NCBI GenBank assembly: GCA_029706075.1 | Contig: JAINUG010000213.1 | Span: forward strand, 508,616 to 572,615 | DNA: 64,000 bases | Source of the DNA: Aldrovandia affinis | Lineage: Eukaryota; Chordata; Actinopteri; Notacanthiformes; Halosauridae | Reading direction: 5' to 3' | Shown: positions 1 through 16,638 of the stretch, piece after piece | How positions within the stretch are numbered: the first letter of the stretch is position 1 | Layout: each line of letters opens with the position of its first letter | Program-made: the position numbers and the translations under genes | The notes under the pieces: generated by a model | What the model saw: only the letters and a program-made list of their open reading frames with translations | Databases searched by the model: none | Told to the model about the DNA's origin: nothing

Positions 1-283
1 TTTTCCAATCAGATCAGTGGTGTAAGAGAAGATGTTGCTTTTTACCAATTAGCATTTTTATTTTCAAAAATGGTTAACATTCCAATATGGAGAACCATGC
101 TAATGTATATTGAAATATGTGTTATGGCACGGGGCCTGTGTGTGCAGGGTCTGGCACATTATGGTTAATTTATTATGATTTGTTTTGTAATTGAGACTCA
201 TCAGCTGCAACTCAACGCCCTCTAGAATCAAATAATTCAACTACAATGAGAACCATGCGCTGGTGTATGTGCAGCCTACACTT

Positions 284-338
284 GAATGTGGCCAATGTGA
301 ATGTGGCCAATGTGAATGTGGCCAGTGTGAATGTGGCC
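284..338. repeat. 15-bp tandem repeat, about 3.7 units
   Basis: The unit GAATGTGGCCAATGT is repeated almost perfectly, with one A-to-G change in the third unit. It is a short minisatellite with no coding signal. Confidence 0.85.
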
Positions 339-3300
339 TGTTTTCTTGTCAGCCATCTTTCCATTCGCTATCAATGGCATCAAATATTAAGAGGTCAGTT
401 TTAAGGGTTTTTTTTCTTTCCTTATTCAAAGTGAAACAATAGACTATATTCTAACCCTTTGCACTATTGGGTGTGTTTTATCTGTTCATTTTGTTCAATT
501 TAGTAGACAAAAAAAAACATTATCTGAGATATGGAAATTAAATGGTACAAAAAAAATCTAGGCTTGCTAGAATTCCCTATTGATCCGTTTTTTTTAAATT
601 TCAACAATGAAATTAGCAATTATTTAAAAAATATTATTTTTCAATATCATATATTTATTATTTTTTTTTTCCAGGACGATATCACAAAAAAACGCCTCAG
701 CAAATAACAGTTAGAAAATGTGGCATTTGAGTCACCAAAATAAGTTCCCCTAATGTCTTCTTTGGAAACTGTTACTTCCGAGTAATTTGCTTTCCTCTGA
801 AGGACCACTTTGTATGGGTTGTCCCAGTAATATGCCTGTAGAACAATTTCAACCTGCTTTTACCATACATCAAAACAGCGTGGAGCATCAAGTTTTAGCC
901 ATATTCTCACAGTGGGTAAGCTACGTATATATTTCTGTTTTGTTAAATCAACGTTTAACAACATTTTAGAAGATGCACTCCAGGGTGACCAGAATATATG
1001 CTGTACGTTAAGTAGAAATGGTAACATTTTTAAAAAGGGTTGTGATTCACAAGACATTTTAGAAACGCCTTACCTGTATATGGATATTCAAAAGAACACT
1101 CTTAACCTTAATCATCACCACCTTGTCAGGTCTTTAACCAAGTTTGATGTGAAAATACAATTCAACATGATAAACATTGCATTAACAATGAAGGGAACAA
1201 AGATAATATGAATTACTTAGGCAGGGAAACGGCTGAGACCCACCAGTTCACAAGATATTCATTGTTTGTTGCAGAACAAAAATGGAATGAAAGTTTGTTT
1301 AATGGGTTAGTCTGTTGCCCATTTAAATTGTTGGCCCACAATTAAAACATGCATATTGAGCTTGTGGTGTACAGTATGTATATCATTGTTGTTACTGGGT
1401 TTTCTTTGTTTGTTTTCACTATGGTTTTAGGCCTGGTTTTTGGGGTATTCAGCAACTGAAATTTGGAAAATCCATCAATTCCCATGTTTATTATTTGTTG
1501 CTATATACCGGTAAGTAAAGCTATGTTTTTATGCTGTTCCTCCAGCTATCACAAACATTCTCCATGTCATATGCCAACCCAACCCCAGTATGGGACAGGT
1601 CATGACCTATTGCATTATTTCAACTGTTGAAGAATTGTTGGCTAATATACAAATGTCGTTTTGCTTGTGAAATGCTATCCTTCCAATGAACGGGGAACAG
1701 AAACTTGCAGAGTAATTTGGTCTGAAACCGCAAAAAAGAGTGAAACAACCACCTCCCAATGTTACAAAAATCACTCCAAAATGTATAACTTTTATAACAT
1801 GAATTTCTGGTTGCTCACTGGTAGTATGTGTTGCTTATTCCACGATTGTGAAAGTAATCAGTTATGCAGGGGGCGGTTTCCCTGTTGCATCATTTCAAAG
1901 ACTAGGCCTATCGGACTGGTAATCACCTTAAAAATTGACCCGTTACCCTTCTTCCCCAAAATAGAAACACAATTTCAAATATCGCCCAGGACATAATTTC
2001 AATGATTTTTCGTTCCAGAAACACACAATTGTAGTTTTTAGACGTTTGTAATCCTGCAGCAAATGATATAATTGTACATTGTCCCAGGGGATTGCACATG
2101 CAGGGTAAATTGGTCAAGTCGTGAAAAAATCCTTATATAAATTGCCGTGGAGGAGAAAGGCATGCCCAATCTCTGCGTAGCACAGGGAATATTAAAGTTA
2201 TCATTATTGCCTAGATAATATTTACATAAACATCGTGGCACAATGTGTTTTACATATTACATAAACACAAATGTGGCCATGGTAAATGTATTTAGAAACT
2301 GTAAATTTGATTAAAAATAAAAGCAACTCGACTTGTCCCGCCAGCTGAGGCTGATCAGTGTAATGTGTTGTATCTAAAGCAGTTGTTGTGAAGATTCATT
2401 ATTAGCCTACCAGTCCTTGCCTGTTCTCAAGGGGACGTGATCTTACACGAAATGATCAGATTGTATATATAATAAGTGCTAATTAAAGGGTTTTCTCCAT
2501 GTATTTATAATCTATATAAGATAAGGACTATACCGATATGGGTAGCTACATTTTTGTGGGTTCATAATTTAAATGACGATGAAGGTGGGTGGTGTGGATC
2601 GTTACTGTTATTAGTTATAGTAGTTACAGTGATGGTATGCATATAAGCATACCTTCATTTTCATAATATTTTCACAGGATCGACGAACATATAGACTGAG
2701 ATTAAACTGGCCTTATTTCTCAAGATAAAAGATGAACAAACGATCACAAATATCGGAGAAAACACGATTACGGTAACGATTCCCTATGTATAATGCATAG
2801 CACGACGAAGCCTATCTCTTTGAAATCACACATTTTCCACAGCACCCAGCAGAAGAAGTATTTGATGCAAACGCGCCTTTAATATGATTCAGTTTTAGGC
2901 CTATATTAGAAGAAAATGGTGCAAATTGATATGAACGGTTCTGTCATAACTTTGTTCTCATATTGAGCCAGACAGTCTTTCGGGAGGTTAAAAAAACAAC
3001 GAGGAAATAACCACATAATCACACATGAACTTTGAATGTGTAAGACTATAGCCTAAATGATATCGCTGTTAATTAGGCTGTTAATCAGTTTAATTGGTGA
3101 TTTTGAACTTAACTTCAAATAACGTAGCCTATTTAAGAGATTGTTGCTTTCTTCCTTGTGCATTACTTGTTCGAGTGCAGCTTCGGGAAATTAAGGGAAA
3201 CTGTGGTGCAGATAAGATGCGTAACGCTAATTATATGATATATTAGCCTATATTATTTCGTTAATTATGCAGAGCTTTTATGTTTTATATAAATACAGCT

Positions 3301-3385
3301 AAAGTATTGAAGTTTGGGTGTATTGAAGTTTTGAAGTTTATAATACTACTTTTGACTATATATAACTGAGGAAACACTTGCGTAA
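339..3385. other. AT-rich stretch, no gene seen
   Basis: Both strands hold only short ORFs full of stops, with no recognisable domain. The sequence is AT-rich with A/T homopolymers. Nothing here supports an exon, RNA gene or intact transposon. Confidence 0.5.
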
Positions 3386-3523
3386 ATGAAGGGTTCTGGT
3401 GGCTCTGTTATGGTGTGGGGTGCATTTTCCTGGCGTGGTGTAGGTCCACTCGATCCCTTAGAGGGCAAGGTCGTCTGTCGCGACATAATGGCAAATATGG
3501 AATACAGGCCTAGATATGCATGA
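3386..3523 (+). pseudogene. Tc1/mariner transposase fragment
   Basis: The plus strand reads through a piece of the Tc1-type catalytic core: GSGGSVMVWGAFSW, then GPLDPLEGKV, ending at a TGA. The GGSVMVWG(A/C)F motif is diagnostic of Tc1/mariner transposases and precedes the catalytic acidic residues. Only about 45 codons remain. No terminal inverted repeat or upstream DDE part is visible, so this is a relic embedded in otherwise anonymous sequence. Confidence 0.75.
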
Positions 3524-4640
3524 CGAACGAAGCCAATGTGCAAGATGTGCGTTTTTTTTTATATATACGGCTGTGTTGCTATAGGGAGCTAGTCTGTATG
3601 GTGAAATATCTGGTAAAGCTGCAGTAAGGACATTAATATATTCGGCTTAAAATGTTTATTCATTGCAGAGCCGATACAATGTTCGACTGGGTAGGCTATC
3701 GTCTGTTGTGAAATATGCCATTTTCAAATGACCAATTGAGGTCGGATATTAAGTGATAAGAAAAATGTTTGTGTGTTTATGAGCTCGACTGTAATACTAA
3801 TATTCCAAAATGGCCTGGCTATTTATGACAGTAGGACTGCCTGTATGTGCATTTATAAAGTAGTCTTGATAATCGTGTCACATATTAGAGGAGGCATTTG
3901 TCCGCTTTCTTCAGTTACAATGTAAGACACAAACCCAGAACATGAGTTGGATGTGACGAAATTAGTACAAAACGCCAAAGAGTGAAAATAAAAGGTGGAT
4001 TGACGTGTGGACAAAAATATAATGGCAAACTTGATAGAACGGAGTAAGATCAAATAAAATAAATGCAAAACGTTACGTGTCAGCCTTAAGAGGAGTATAG
4101 TGTACTCTTACGGATTTAACTCGCCAGATATTCAGTCCTCGTGAGCTCTGCTAATAGGTTAAAGTCGATGGGGCTGAGGTGGCAGAACAGAGGCAGCGAG
4201 TCCGCACGGTCTGGGAAAGAAAGCAGGGTTTTTAGGGACGTTCAAAGACTCAAAAGGTACGGAAAAGGCGCTGTCCTTATTTGGCCTGAAATGTTTGTTA
4301 CCGACTTCGAATGAGAGATCATAACGTCATGCACCCTTACAATGCAAGAGACACATTTGTAAGTCAAATAAACTTGATCCCATTTTAGTGCCAGTTCGAC
4401 TTGATGCGTAAAGGGCAGCCTACACAACTACTTTGGTACTCAATGTACAACATATTTTGCAGTTGTATACTGAAATGCATCTATCGGTGACTCGTTCACT
4501 TTGGATAACATTCCATGTATTACAGTGTAAGCAGTTTAATTTCAAAATATGTATTTACTGTAATTGAATCTATCCAAGCAGCTCTCCACTGGCCTTTGTT
4601 ACATTATTGTTGACACTGTCCGCACGCGCCCTGTGGTGAC
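3524..4640. other. no gene seen
   Basis: Only short, unrecognisable ORFs occur. There is no transposon hallmark or RNA signature. Confidence 0.45.
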
Positions 4641-4644
4641 CTCT

Positions 4645-4697
4645 TGACACATTTTAAGCATTTCAGACGCTCTTATCCAGAGCGACTTACAAGATGT
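4645..4697 (-). repeat. L2/SINE 3' tail fragment
   Basis: The stretch AGACGCTCTTATCCAGAGCG is the complement of the shared 3' stem-loop found in many fish L2 LINEs and SINEs. It is followed by CTTACAAGATGTGC, as in the L2 tail near 48550. Only the tail is present. Confidence 0.7.
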
Positions 4698-4699
4698 GC

Positions 4700-7600
4700 C
4701 TGTGGTGACCAGTCTGTCAGCAGGTGTCTGCCTACTTAACAGGGAGGCCCTCTCTGCCAAAGCAGTCATAGAACTGTGGTACTTCAGAAAACTTAACCTT
4801 TTAATGTCACAGAAGCTCCCTTCAAAGTCTATAAACTTTCAGCGACATACTCTCACTCGTGACAGGCAAACAAGGGTCCCTTAACCAGTGTCATAGGGTT
4901 TATTACTTGAATTCCACAATGTCTAGTCCTGTTTTATGGAGCCGTTTTGTGCTGCACGTGCGCATCTCGAGCTCCGTTGCGCGGATACGGAATTTTAACG
5001 GGAGCTCAGCACAGAAGGCGTTAGCGGTTATCCCCCACGATGATCCCGTACACAGACTTTTCGTCTCTCCACCAACTCTGCGAGTAGCTGGTGTAGGGAT
5101 TCCTAACCTACTTGTAAGATCGACACTAATTTCACTGAAGGTTTGCGTCGACGCCTTTTTGGTCGCTTCTAAGGTGATAATTGTGTAGTCCTATAATTCG
5201 GGTTTGACACAGTACACGCATATTACAGAACCACATACACATAGGCTTTATTTATTTATTTATTGTTTGTTTGTTTGTTTGTTTGTTTATTCTTGGAGTA
5301 GTGCAGCGTTTCGTTTGCCGTTCATACACCAGGTGGGCTACCTGGTGCCCCGAATATTTAGTGACTCACCTCCAGACTCACTAGCCTACCCGATAAAATA
5401 TATTTACTTTTCACCAAATATTGACCATTTTAGAAATGTGTGGTAATTAACATTAAGCAGTAACTTTACCTACATGTGTAGCCTATATTCATATATATAT
5501 ACGCGTATTAGCGTTTCAAATTTAGCGACGTTGGGTTATAATGCTAAAAGTCAATAACCGACTTCTTAGTCATACTGCCTTAATAAACTTTTAAATATTA
5601 TTTTGCGTTATACTCTGAATATTATATTTTATAATCATTTGGTGAGTGAGTCCCATTTTGGCTTTGGTTCAATACCGATTTTGTGTAACACTATCCACTA
5701 TAGACATTATAGTTATTATTATAGCCATAAATAGCCTAAATAATATTAATTCATTAAATAATATTTGTATTTATTTATATACAGTTTAACCATTTCGTTT
5801 TATTTTAAGCTGAAATTAACGAAATTTGTTTAAACAACAAAATTGTAACATTTAGGATGCTTAAATATTGTTATTGAAAGCTATGAGTCTAATAAAACCG
5901 ATATGGGGACTTACCAGCAAGTGTCTCCAACAGGTTCCGCCTTTTATCGACACAAAATATGTATGTGTTTTATAGTATACAAGTTATAAGCTTTTAAGGT
6001 TTTGACCATTAATTATTATTTTTAAATCTAAACATGCATGTCCCAATAAAACGGCCTTCATTTTCGAGCGCACATTTGCTTGAATAGAATTATCTGATCG
6101 AACATAAGGTTTAAATTTGGATTTAGTATAAATTCAGAACAGAAGAGGTTACTGCGTCATTGGCAATGCTTCTGAGGCTTTTCAGGAATGTTTTAATCCC
6201 AGAAAGTCTGGCAGAAAAACCCTATTGCGTCCAAGCGATTACATAACAAGAACATAACATGTTTTGTTGTATCCCCCCCAAACAAAAATGGTATTTATCC
6301 CCCATATTTGTCGTCTTTGATATGTGTGCACAGACAAAAGGAAAGCAAAACAATTATACAAAATAAAACAAGGGCAAATAAACATTTTAAAATGTCTTAG
6401 AATGTCAAGGAAGGCCAGTTGCTTTCTGGGAAGGTTATTTTGGGGTTAGTAACAGTTTATAGTTTAGGAACGAATCCACCAGTGGAATGCCACAATAGTT
6501 ATGCTTTGTTTACATGTGCAAATACTGAGACTAGTGCATTTTGATGACGTGAACAAAAATATTACGGGTTGCCTTTGGTCGTGCGCATCGATGCCCTGGA
6601 GTCCCATGAGCCTTTGCGCTGCTGTGTCATTGTGTTCCGTGTTCACATCGGTTGATTTAGCACTTTATCCTGTTGTTATTTTATTACATGTATTTATTTA
6701 TTTGTATTTTTTTAGTGAATGGAAAACAGGAGGAGCAGTTCCTAAATTTGTATTGGGGTGTTCTGCGTTCCCATTGCCTGCGCTCAAATTGATACGACTG
6801 TCCAAAGGGCCTTTAGGTCGAGCCTATCAATACAATTAGACTACACCGAGATTGAACTGGTATAGTGATGAACTGGTATACAATTTTACGTATTTCATAT
6901 GCAGGGTGACTTATCCAAATGTTGTTGTCTGTTATAAAAAATGTTGTGCAAACATGACATTTGCAATTTCACGGATGTGAAATGTGTGAAATAATGTGAA
7001 ATTTAAAAAACATTAAACCTTCAAACATAATTTCATGTACCTTGAAGACTTCGAATGGTTATTTTATTTTACTTTCAACTGGTATTTTTATTTAATTAAA
7101 AATATCGGTATTCATTAATAAAATATGGCAGATTGATATATTTTGATACATAAAAGAGAAAATATAAAGCTTTAATATATGCCTGGAACAATGTAGCCTA
7201 TCTTACCAGGAGAACTTCAAAAATACCAATAGGCCTACTTAGTGAAACTCAGGGTCACACCACACTGAATATGTGTGTATGTGAATATCTGGTATTTCCC
7301 ACATTGATTTCGGTTTTTAATAGGTCTACATTGCTGGAGGTGCACGCTATTGGCTGTAGGCTAATGCTTTAACATGTTGCTGATATAAGCTCCTAATTGT
7401 GGTTGGTTTTACCTTTTTTTTTTTTTTTTGACAAACGGGAATTGCGCGACTTTGGCTATATCAATTCATTTCTAAATATCATTTTATTTCTAAATATAAT
7501 TTTAGGATTTTCCAGATGGCTGTCTGTCTGGATCATGTAGGATACCAATGGCATTTCTGCAAAGCAAACCACAAGGACACTCACAGACTGCCTGAAATTG

Positions 7601-10600
7601 TCACAGTCGTAGGCCTATACCCTTAACTTTGAATGACAAATTAAGACAAACCCTTCTTTTATCAGACTTTCTGCACACAAGAAAGACTATCGCGGAACTT
7701 ATTGTGTAATTAACCATAAAAAGAATCATTAAACGCGTGTTCAAAGCGAAATACGTCTTTTACACCTGGGCCTGAACCTGGCCCTCATATTCCTCATCAG
7801 ACACCACCTTTTATAGAGCACCCTTGCTCGAAGATTTAAGGCAAATGGGGGAAAAGAACCTGCGGAAACCAATAGGCCCACACCTGAACTTCACTTCTCC
7901 CGAGCGATAGGCTACTTTACCCTTTAATGCTGCATTGCTGAAAGTCGGTGAAAAATAATATAGTTTTTTGATTTTCCCGAACCAGCCTTTTGGGCCAGAA
8001 TTTAATGTGGAGATATTCGGAATTTGCAGTGAAGAGTTAGTTTGCTGCCACATTAGCAATGGATGTAAAACGGAAAGACTCGCACGGGCTGCTCGAAGTC
8101 ATTCTTATTCACGAAATGTTGAAAACGTTTTGGTTGTGGAGAGAACACGCATCAGTTTGTGTTAAAAGAGGGTTTTTTTTTTTTTTTTTTTTTAAACAAA
8201 AACAAATCACAAACATTCTGAACACCGTCTAAATCAAAATGTCTGGCCTATGCGAAAGTGAAAGATGAAAATGTAACCTGTTCTTTGGATGGCAACAAGG
8301 AAAGTACATAATGTCCTGCTTTCTATTGGAGCCTTTTGCGGCCCTCGTCCCTCCTAATTGTCTTGTACATCTTTAACAATATATATTTGGTTTTGATGGG
8401 AGTTGTTTTGCATGTTAGTTTAGTGTTACCATTTCTATCCATTGCCATTTTCTCCGGAAAAAAACCCCGTAGAAATGGCCATGCATTTTCGGTGCGGACG
8501 CTGCACACGTCAAAGATAGAGGCATGAGGGGTGGTCAATGTTTGCCTCAAAATCTTTCATTTGAATCTGTAGGCGTCTGACCAATTAAACCAGCGCCTCG
8601 GCCCAAAATCGTTCACACTTTCACCTGTGGGCTAGCCAACACTATTGTCTGAAATGTGTCACCGAATGATCATTTAAGTAATACTTAATACTAATTAATG
8701 TTGAGGTCAATTTGTTGTTTAACCAATACTTTAATTTAATGGACTATTCTTCTTGCTTAAGCCACAGTGTGACAATCCCATCTAAATGAAAACCATTGTC
8801 GATGTTCAGTAGGCCTACATGACACATGAATGTGGCAATACTATTGGCTGATAACAGGGTTCATTCATTCATATTTCGAGGCGACCGTTTTCGATTTATT
8901 CAAAGCTATCCATAACTCAATCATACATGGGCTCTAAACGGGTAATCTAGCCCAGGCGATTCGAAACTCAATTGCTGTGACACAACGGCCCTTAACATTT
9001 TTAACCTTTCTTGATCTTTATTTAGCCTTGCGGGAAAAATACAATTTCAAAGTTGCCTATTCGGATGTACCAGAAGCAGACGCAAAATTGCCTATTAACT
9101 GAGTAATAAAATGTTCCTCTACCTGAGTAAACCTCAGTGTCCAACATTGTCCCTGTTAGAGAAATTAAATATATTGCTGCAACACACATATTAAAATGAC
9201 CACACCTCGTGAGATTTACAAGAATAACACTTGGTAACATGGATTTAAAAACAACAATAGTTTATGATGGTAAAGGAAATTCGCGTGATTTGTGTTAATG
9301 TAGGCTATTCGGTATGGGCGTAGCCCTTATCATTCGTTCTGCATGGTTTGGCACTGTAAATAGGGTGGGCAACGTGATCATACTGCGTAGTTCTAATCGT
9401 GGTATTGATTATCATGGGTACAATTAAAAGGCAATACAGTGGTAAACGTATTCATAAAATATATGACACATTCCAGGATTGCAGCCTGACACTACTACTT
9501 TACTACTAACTAATAGTTACTACTCTAACTACTGTGCTGCGTTTAGACGTATAATATCGAACCTTTGTTGTTGTCGTTATCTGACAATTTAATGGCTAAG
9601 CGAATGTAGTTGTTTTGAAGCGGTTCAATGTCGGGTCAATCGTCAATGTCACACCAAAGGACGGTTGTTCATAAAGGTTCCAATATAACAAATGGCGCGT
9701 GGCCTATTACCTGATATAGTTTCCAAGGAAACGTTTGCATAATTTAATTGACCAAAGAAGTGGTTAATGGTAGCCTACTAGCAATCTAAAATACATCAGT
9801 GACACAATAGCTGCTTATTTTGCAGTTTGACCTTAACGTTGAACTGTAGCTATATTTAAGGACTTTTTATTAGTTTGACTTACACGCTCCCAATTTTACA
9901 TAACATAAATAAATGCATGCATTAATAAATACGTGTAATAAATAAGGCCATATCACAATCCCTGGCGGTTAAATTCAAACCCAAACATACGCTGATTATT
10001 TTCGCATACACTACCAGTTATCAATAACCACGAGGTAAAAAATGTAAAACAGGTTTATACTGATAAAACAAATTATTTTAATATTTCATATCCTTAACTT
10101 TGACCAAGTTAAAGATGTTTTTGACATACAGGAACGAAAACAGAACATTACAAAGTCCATACATCAAGAACTCTAGAAACTAAAAGTGCAAAACGTTGAA
10201 ATAAAATTTAGGCTACAAAAAAAGAAGCCGACACTCAAAATAATGCCATGTCGTGAAATGAATCAACAACTTAACCTATACACATAATTAAATGCTTGAA
10301 GTAAAAGACCAAGATTACTGTCATGGGAAACGCCATTCGGTCATGAAAACGTTAATGCCTTAAAGGTATAGTTAAGATATAGGTCAGAAAGATGTATAAT
10401 GTGCCACGGGATTGAATTCCTTCTACCAATAAGCTAGTGAGGACATGTAACGTAAATTTATGAAAGGCAAGGAACTGAACAGTTATGATATCTGTGTAGG
10501 CGACTCCATCTTTGGCCGTGGATCAGCCAAAATACAGCCGTCTACGATAACAAACAGATTATCAAACTTAGAATGAAGTAAACTGTCAATTAGCCTGGAC

Positions 10601-11528
10601 GCCTATTTTCAGGAATCTCTTTCTCAGGTCCTATAGGAACAACATCTTCACCAATAACCCATGCGGCAAGGGTTTAAACAACACTCATCAAGTTTTTTTT
10701 GTACACCAGTATGACAGAAAATTAAACAGCATATACGCTGCCGTATAAATGACCAAACCAAACGTCTTTTGACGTTTCCACTACAGGCCCACATCCATGC
10801 ATTGCTGTGCCAATGACACTCATCTACGTGCTGCTAAAATCAAGCTCCCCACCAAAACAGAAAAACACGAAAAGAGTAAAACCAATTATAAAACTGAAAA
10901 TCTATATATCTTTAAAAATGGTTGCAGACCGTTGGTTATATATACAAATTACAGCAGTATATTATATAGTTTAAGCCTATACAGAGAACCTGAGCAGACT
11001 CAATTTGGATGTAGGCTATTTGTCTCCTCGTGCATGTCTACAACCCTGATTTGTAGTTATAAGGCGCTTTTATATGGAACGAGTCCAAAAATCACACCGT
11101 TTACAATTAATACTTACATAAATAATTTAAGTAGCCGTATGTACCTCGAGACTGATCGATACAATGACAATACAATTTAAATACCTTTGTAATAAATATA
11201 AAACATAAATTAACCAACCAACAGAAACTATTCAAATTCTTTATACAAGATATAAATAATCAGAAACGTATGCTGTTACCTTTGGCAAGGCTATATATAT
11301 ATAGTTAAAATGTATAAACTAAAAGTTAGTCCCTTTCAAATGTAAGAAAAAGAAAACTTCGCACTTCAGGATACACGAATATGGCAATAACAGTTTGGTT
11401 GCGGAACTGTCTGCTTGGAACTTGACTGACGTGTCAAATTAAACGATTTCTCGATTTAAGTTTAATGGGACAAAAATGACATGTCGGCTCATTTCTACGC
11501 GATTTCTCCGTTGCTTGCAGTGACGCGG
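4700..11528. other. gene desert flanking foxg1 (3' side)
   Basis: About 6.8 kb of AT-rich DNA with no exon, RNA gene or recognisable transposon. It holds a TTTG microsatellite (5247-5290) and T-runs near 7415 and 8172. ORFs of 60-127 codons here lack any family signature and fit chance expectation. It lies downstream of foxg1, so it contains the foxg1 3' UTR and could hold conserved enhancers, but none can be identified from one sequence. Confidence 0.5.
5247..5290. repeat. TTTA/TTTG microsatellite
   Basis: Runs of TTTA followed by about six TTTG units. Confidence 0.85.
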
Positions 11529-13330
<1,802 letters not shown>

Positions 13331-15490
13331 ACGAGAACAAATTCGGAGTTCATGTAGGCTACCTTACTCCATACAGGTTTGTTTTATATATATTTTTTAA
13401 ATTGTTTTAAACATTATATGTATGTTCTCATTTTAAATGTCACCTTTTGAACTTGGATTATTAAAATGTGGACGTGTATTCTGAAACTTTAAATAAAACA
13501 ATTACGGGTTTAAAGGCATTTAATTTACAAATCCGTTAAACTCCAGAGGGGCACTTGTATAAATTATTCATTCATGTTGTCGTTAAAGAAAAAAACAATG
13601 AGAGATTGTGTATAGGCTTGTGTGTGTACGAGAGACTAGTAAAATGAATAAGGACACGATAATCGCGAATTCGTTGGAATTTCCATCTAGACCGAATTTG
13701 GAAAAACAAGAAACGTTTTCTCATTGTTGTTGCCATAGTTCGTAATATCATTAGGCTTATTACGCTAAATTTTTAACCCATTTAGAAAGGAAAGAGTTTA
13801 TTTTCTCTAAATTGGAAACTAATTAAATAATATGAGCGATAACATTAACAATTAGTTAGGATGCGTGCCGTTCAAATAACAGAAATGCAAAACAATCCTG
13901 CGAATTGATTCTACTTATTTTCCTTCCCGTCGCCGGATTTTACTGATTTCTGATAAAGGAAAAAGCCACACCAGGTGTAGAAGCCTGTATTTGAACGACA
14001 CTGAAAGCAAAACAGACACACCAAAACAAGCTAGCTACCGTACATTGCCAGGCGCGCATCACTGACCTAGATGATATTCTGTAAACCAACAAAACAAAAC
14101 GTAGGCTACTAGAAAAGCTATAGGGTTGAAGGCATTATTTAATTTCATATTCCTATTTTGGCAACCCAGTGTTCTTATAATTCGTTAACTATTAGCTTTT
14201 CCAGATTTAAGCATTTTCATTTTCAACGAATGTGTGTTATTTGTATTTATCGGTCTATTATTTAATCATCTTTGGGACAATTTCAAAGCAGGGAAAAATT
14301 TGTGACATTCTCATCAGCCGTGAAAACTTTAGTTCACCTCAAAGAGTCTGCAGAAATTGCACAAATTTGGTTCAAATCCGACTGTCCTAGCTACAGTATA
14401 TGCACTGCATGAATTAGCCATTCAATTACGTTAGACCTTTGACCATCTGTTAGACAATTTTCATGGGATTTTTATGATAAACCACACTGGACTCATATAC
14501 ATATATCATCATACATCTGTCATTGTTTTCGTACTGATGCCACCATAGCCCCAAATAAGGATCTGTAGGAATGGTGCATTATGGTATATTTCACTCCGGA
14601 ACGGAATGATCAGTTACTGGCATAGAATGTGTCAGAGTTCTGGGAACCAAGGTGGAGTCTGAACAAGTGTGTTTTTAATCTGTAGCAGGATATGTTGAGT
14701 AATTCTGCAGTTCTGACAGTTGACAGAACACTGACAGAATCTATTTCAGCTCTTGGGGACTGACTTGCCATATGGTAGAGTTACAACATACTAGCATATG
14801 TGGCAAATTTACACAACCCAAACTTACACCCCACTCACAGTACAGCCCACGTGCTACACATTTTGCTACACTTGCATCACATCTCCTCAATACAATATTT
14901 TACTTGCAATTTACATGTATGAATTTTGCCATCCCTAATTCTCGAAATTAATTTTTAATAGTGAAATGTTATACTTATCCGATCAGACAAGTTAAGACAT
15001 CCTCGAATATCAGACATTATTATGTCCTGCGTTTGGTCTCACGTTGCTAGATTATGTTCAATGCTCATTAGTCACAGTCCATAAATGTGCACAAAATGCT
15101 CACATTTGGCATATTTTCAGAAATGAACTGTGCGTATTACTCAGGACTGCACTTTTTATAGCTCTTGGTCTCAGGCCCACCCCAATGCATCCCATTTTCT
15201 GGCAGGGATGGAAACACATTTCACACCACAAATTACATTTTAAGAGCAGGTCTGTGGTAATGTGTACCAACGTATTAAAACATTTACACTTGTTTGTATA
15301 GTAGCTGGACCTTCAGTCACTGAATTTGTGCTAAATATACATTGACAAAAAACCTTAATATTAGGAGGTTAACACTTACTTGTCCAGAGGTGCAAGTCAC
15401 TTGTCAGAATAGCACAACTTATTATAGCTCACCTACCTTTGATTTTAATGCTAATATTACTGTAAAGCATTCTAGAAAGTATTAATTCAC
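13331..15490. other. no gene seen (upstream of foxg1)
   Basis: AT-rich sequence with only short random ORFs. No repeat family is recognised. It could contain foxg1 regulatory DNA, but this is not demonstrable here. Confidence 0.45.
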
Positions 15491-15499
15491 CAGAGTTGG

Positions 15500-16036
15500 T
15501 CAAAGTAGCTTGAACTGAGTCGGACTGCACTGGCTACCGGTCAACTCCAGAATAGATTATAAAATCCTCTTAATAGTCTATAAATCACTGCATGGTTGTG
15601 CGCCTAGATATATCTCGGATATGCTGGTGAGATATTTTCCAAGTAGATCTCTGAGGTCCTCTGACAGAGAACTCCTGGTGGTTCCAAGAGTCAGGACAAA
15701 GAGACAGGGAGAGGCAGCTTTTAGTTTTTATGCCCCCAGGCTCTGGAATACACTCCCAGAGAGCTTGAGAATGGCTGAGAATGTGGTCACTTTTAAACGA
15801 GATCTTAAAACACATTTATTTTGTCTCGCCTATCCTAGCGACTAATTTATACTTGTAATATTCTTTTTGTTTTGTAATGTGTTGGATTTGTTTTTAAATT
15901 CGTAGTGTATTTTATACTCATTATATATTTGCTTTTGTATGTATCTGTGACTATGTATGTAAAGCACTTTGAGTTACTGTGGTATGAAAGGTGCTATATA
16001 AATGAAATAAATAAAATAAAATAAAATAAATAAACA
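15500..16036 (+). mobile_element. non-LTR LINE 3' end (CR1/L2/Rex1-type)
   Basis: A 5'-truncated LINE remnant. The frame at 15621-15845 gives the usual C-terminus of CR1/L2-type ORF2 proteins: RSSDRELLVVPRVRTKRQGE, then FYAPRLWNTLPESLR and FKRDLKTHLF. The 3' UTR ends in AAAGCACTTTGAG...GTGCTATATAAAT followed by an AAATA/AAATAAA repeat tail (about 16000-16036), the normal end of this type. The upstream coding part is broken by stops. Confidence 0.85.
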
Positions 16037-16638
16037 TGGCAGCAGACAGAATGGAAATGATAACCATGACGAAAATTGAAAACTACAAAAATGTCTTAAT
16101 TAAAACCCTTCCACTGTACAAATGACACTCCTCTGTACTTGCCAATGACCACTGCACAACGAGGTGGGCACTGTGTGAATATCCAGAAGCACTGGTACAC
16201 CTTCATCGTCCATCCTAAAGGTAAACTAGCCAGGCCAAATAGGCATGTCTGAAATTTAAGGCTGGCTAACAAGTTTTTTTACCCCACTGCAGCACCATTG
16301 CAATGACCTCCGCCCAACATGGCAGCCATAATCCGTCAGTGAACAGGCATCATATCCACTGGCAAACCTAACCTAAACTAATGTCAGTAGTCTGAAGTTT
16401 GATGTGAATTTTGTTTCGAAAATGCATGAGGGCTGGAAAGAGACTTTAGAGTTTTTTGCCAGGGATTTCAGGCCACCCCAAACATGGCTACAAATCACAG
16501 TTTCACAGGTCCTTTGAAACGTCTCACAACACTCATTCAGCTCACATTCGCCATATTCATCAGGCATGGACTGTAGATGTGTGCAAACTGCAGCTCACTG
16601 CTCTATAATCCTTGGTCCAATTTGCTCAATTATACTGT

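Noticed and set aside
10797..11180. 127-codon ORF downstream of foxg1
   Set aside because: Composition is random, no domain, and it lies in the probable 3' UTR region antisense to foxg1.
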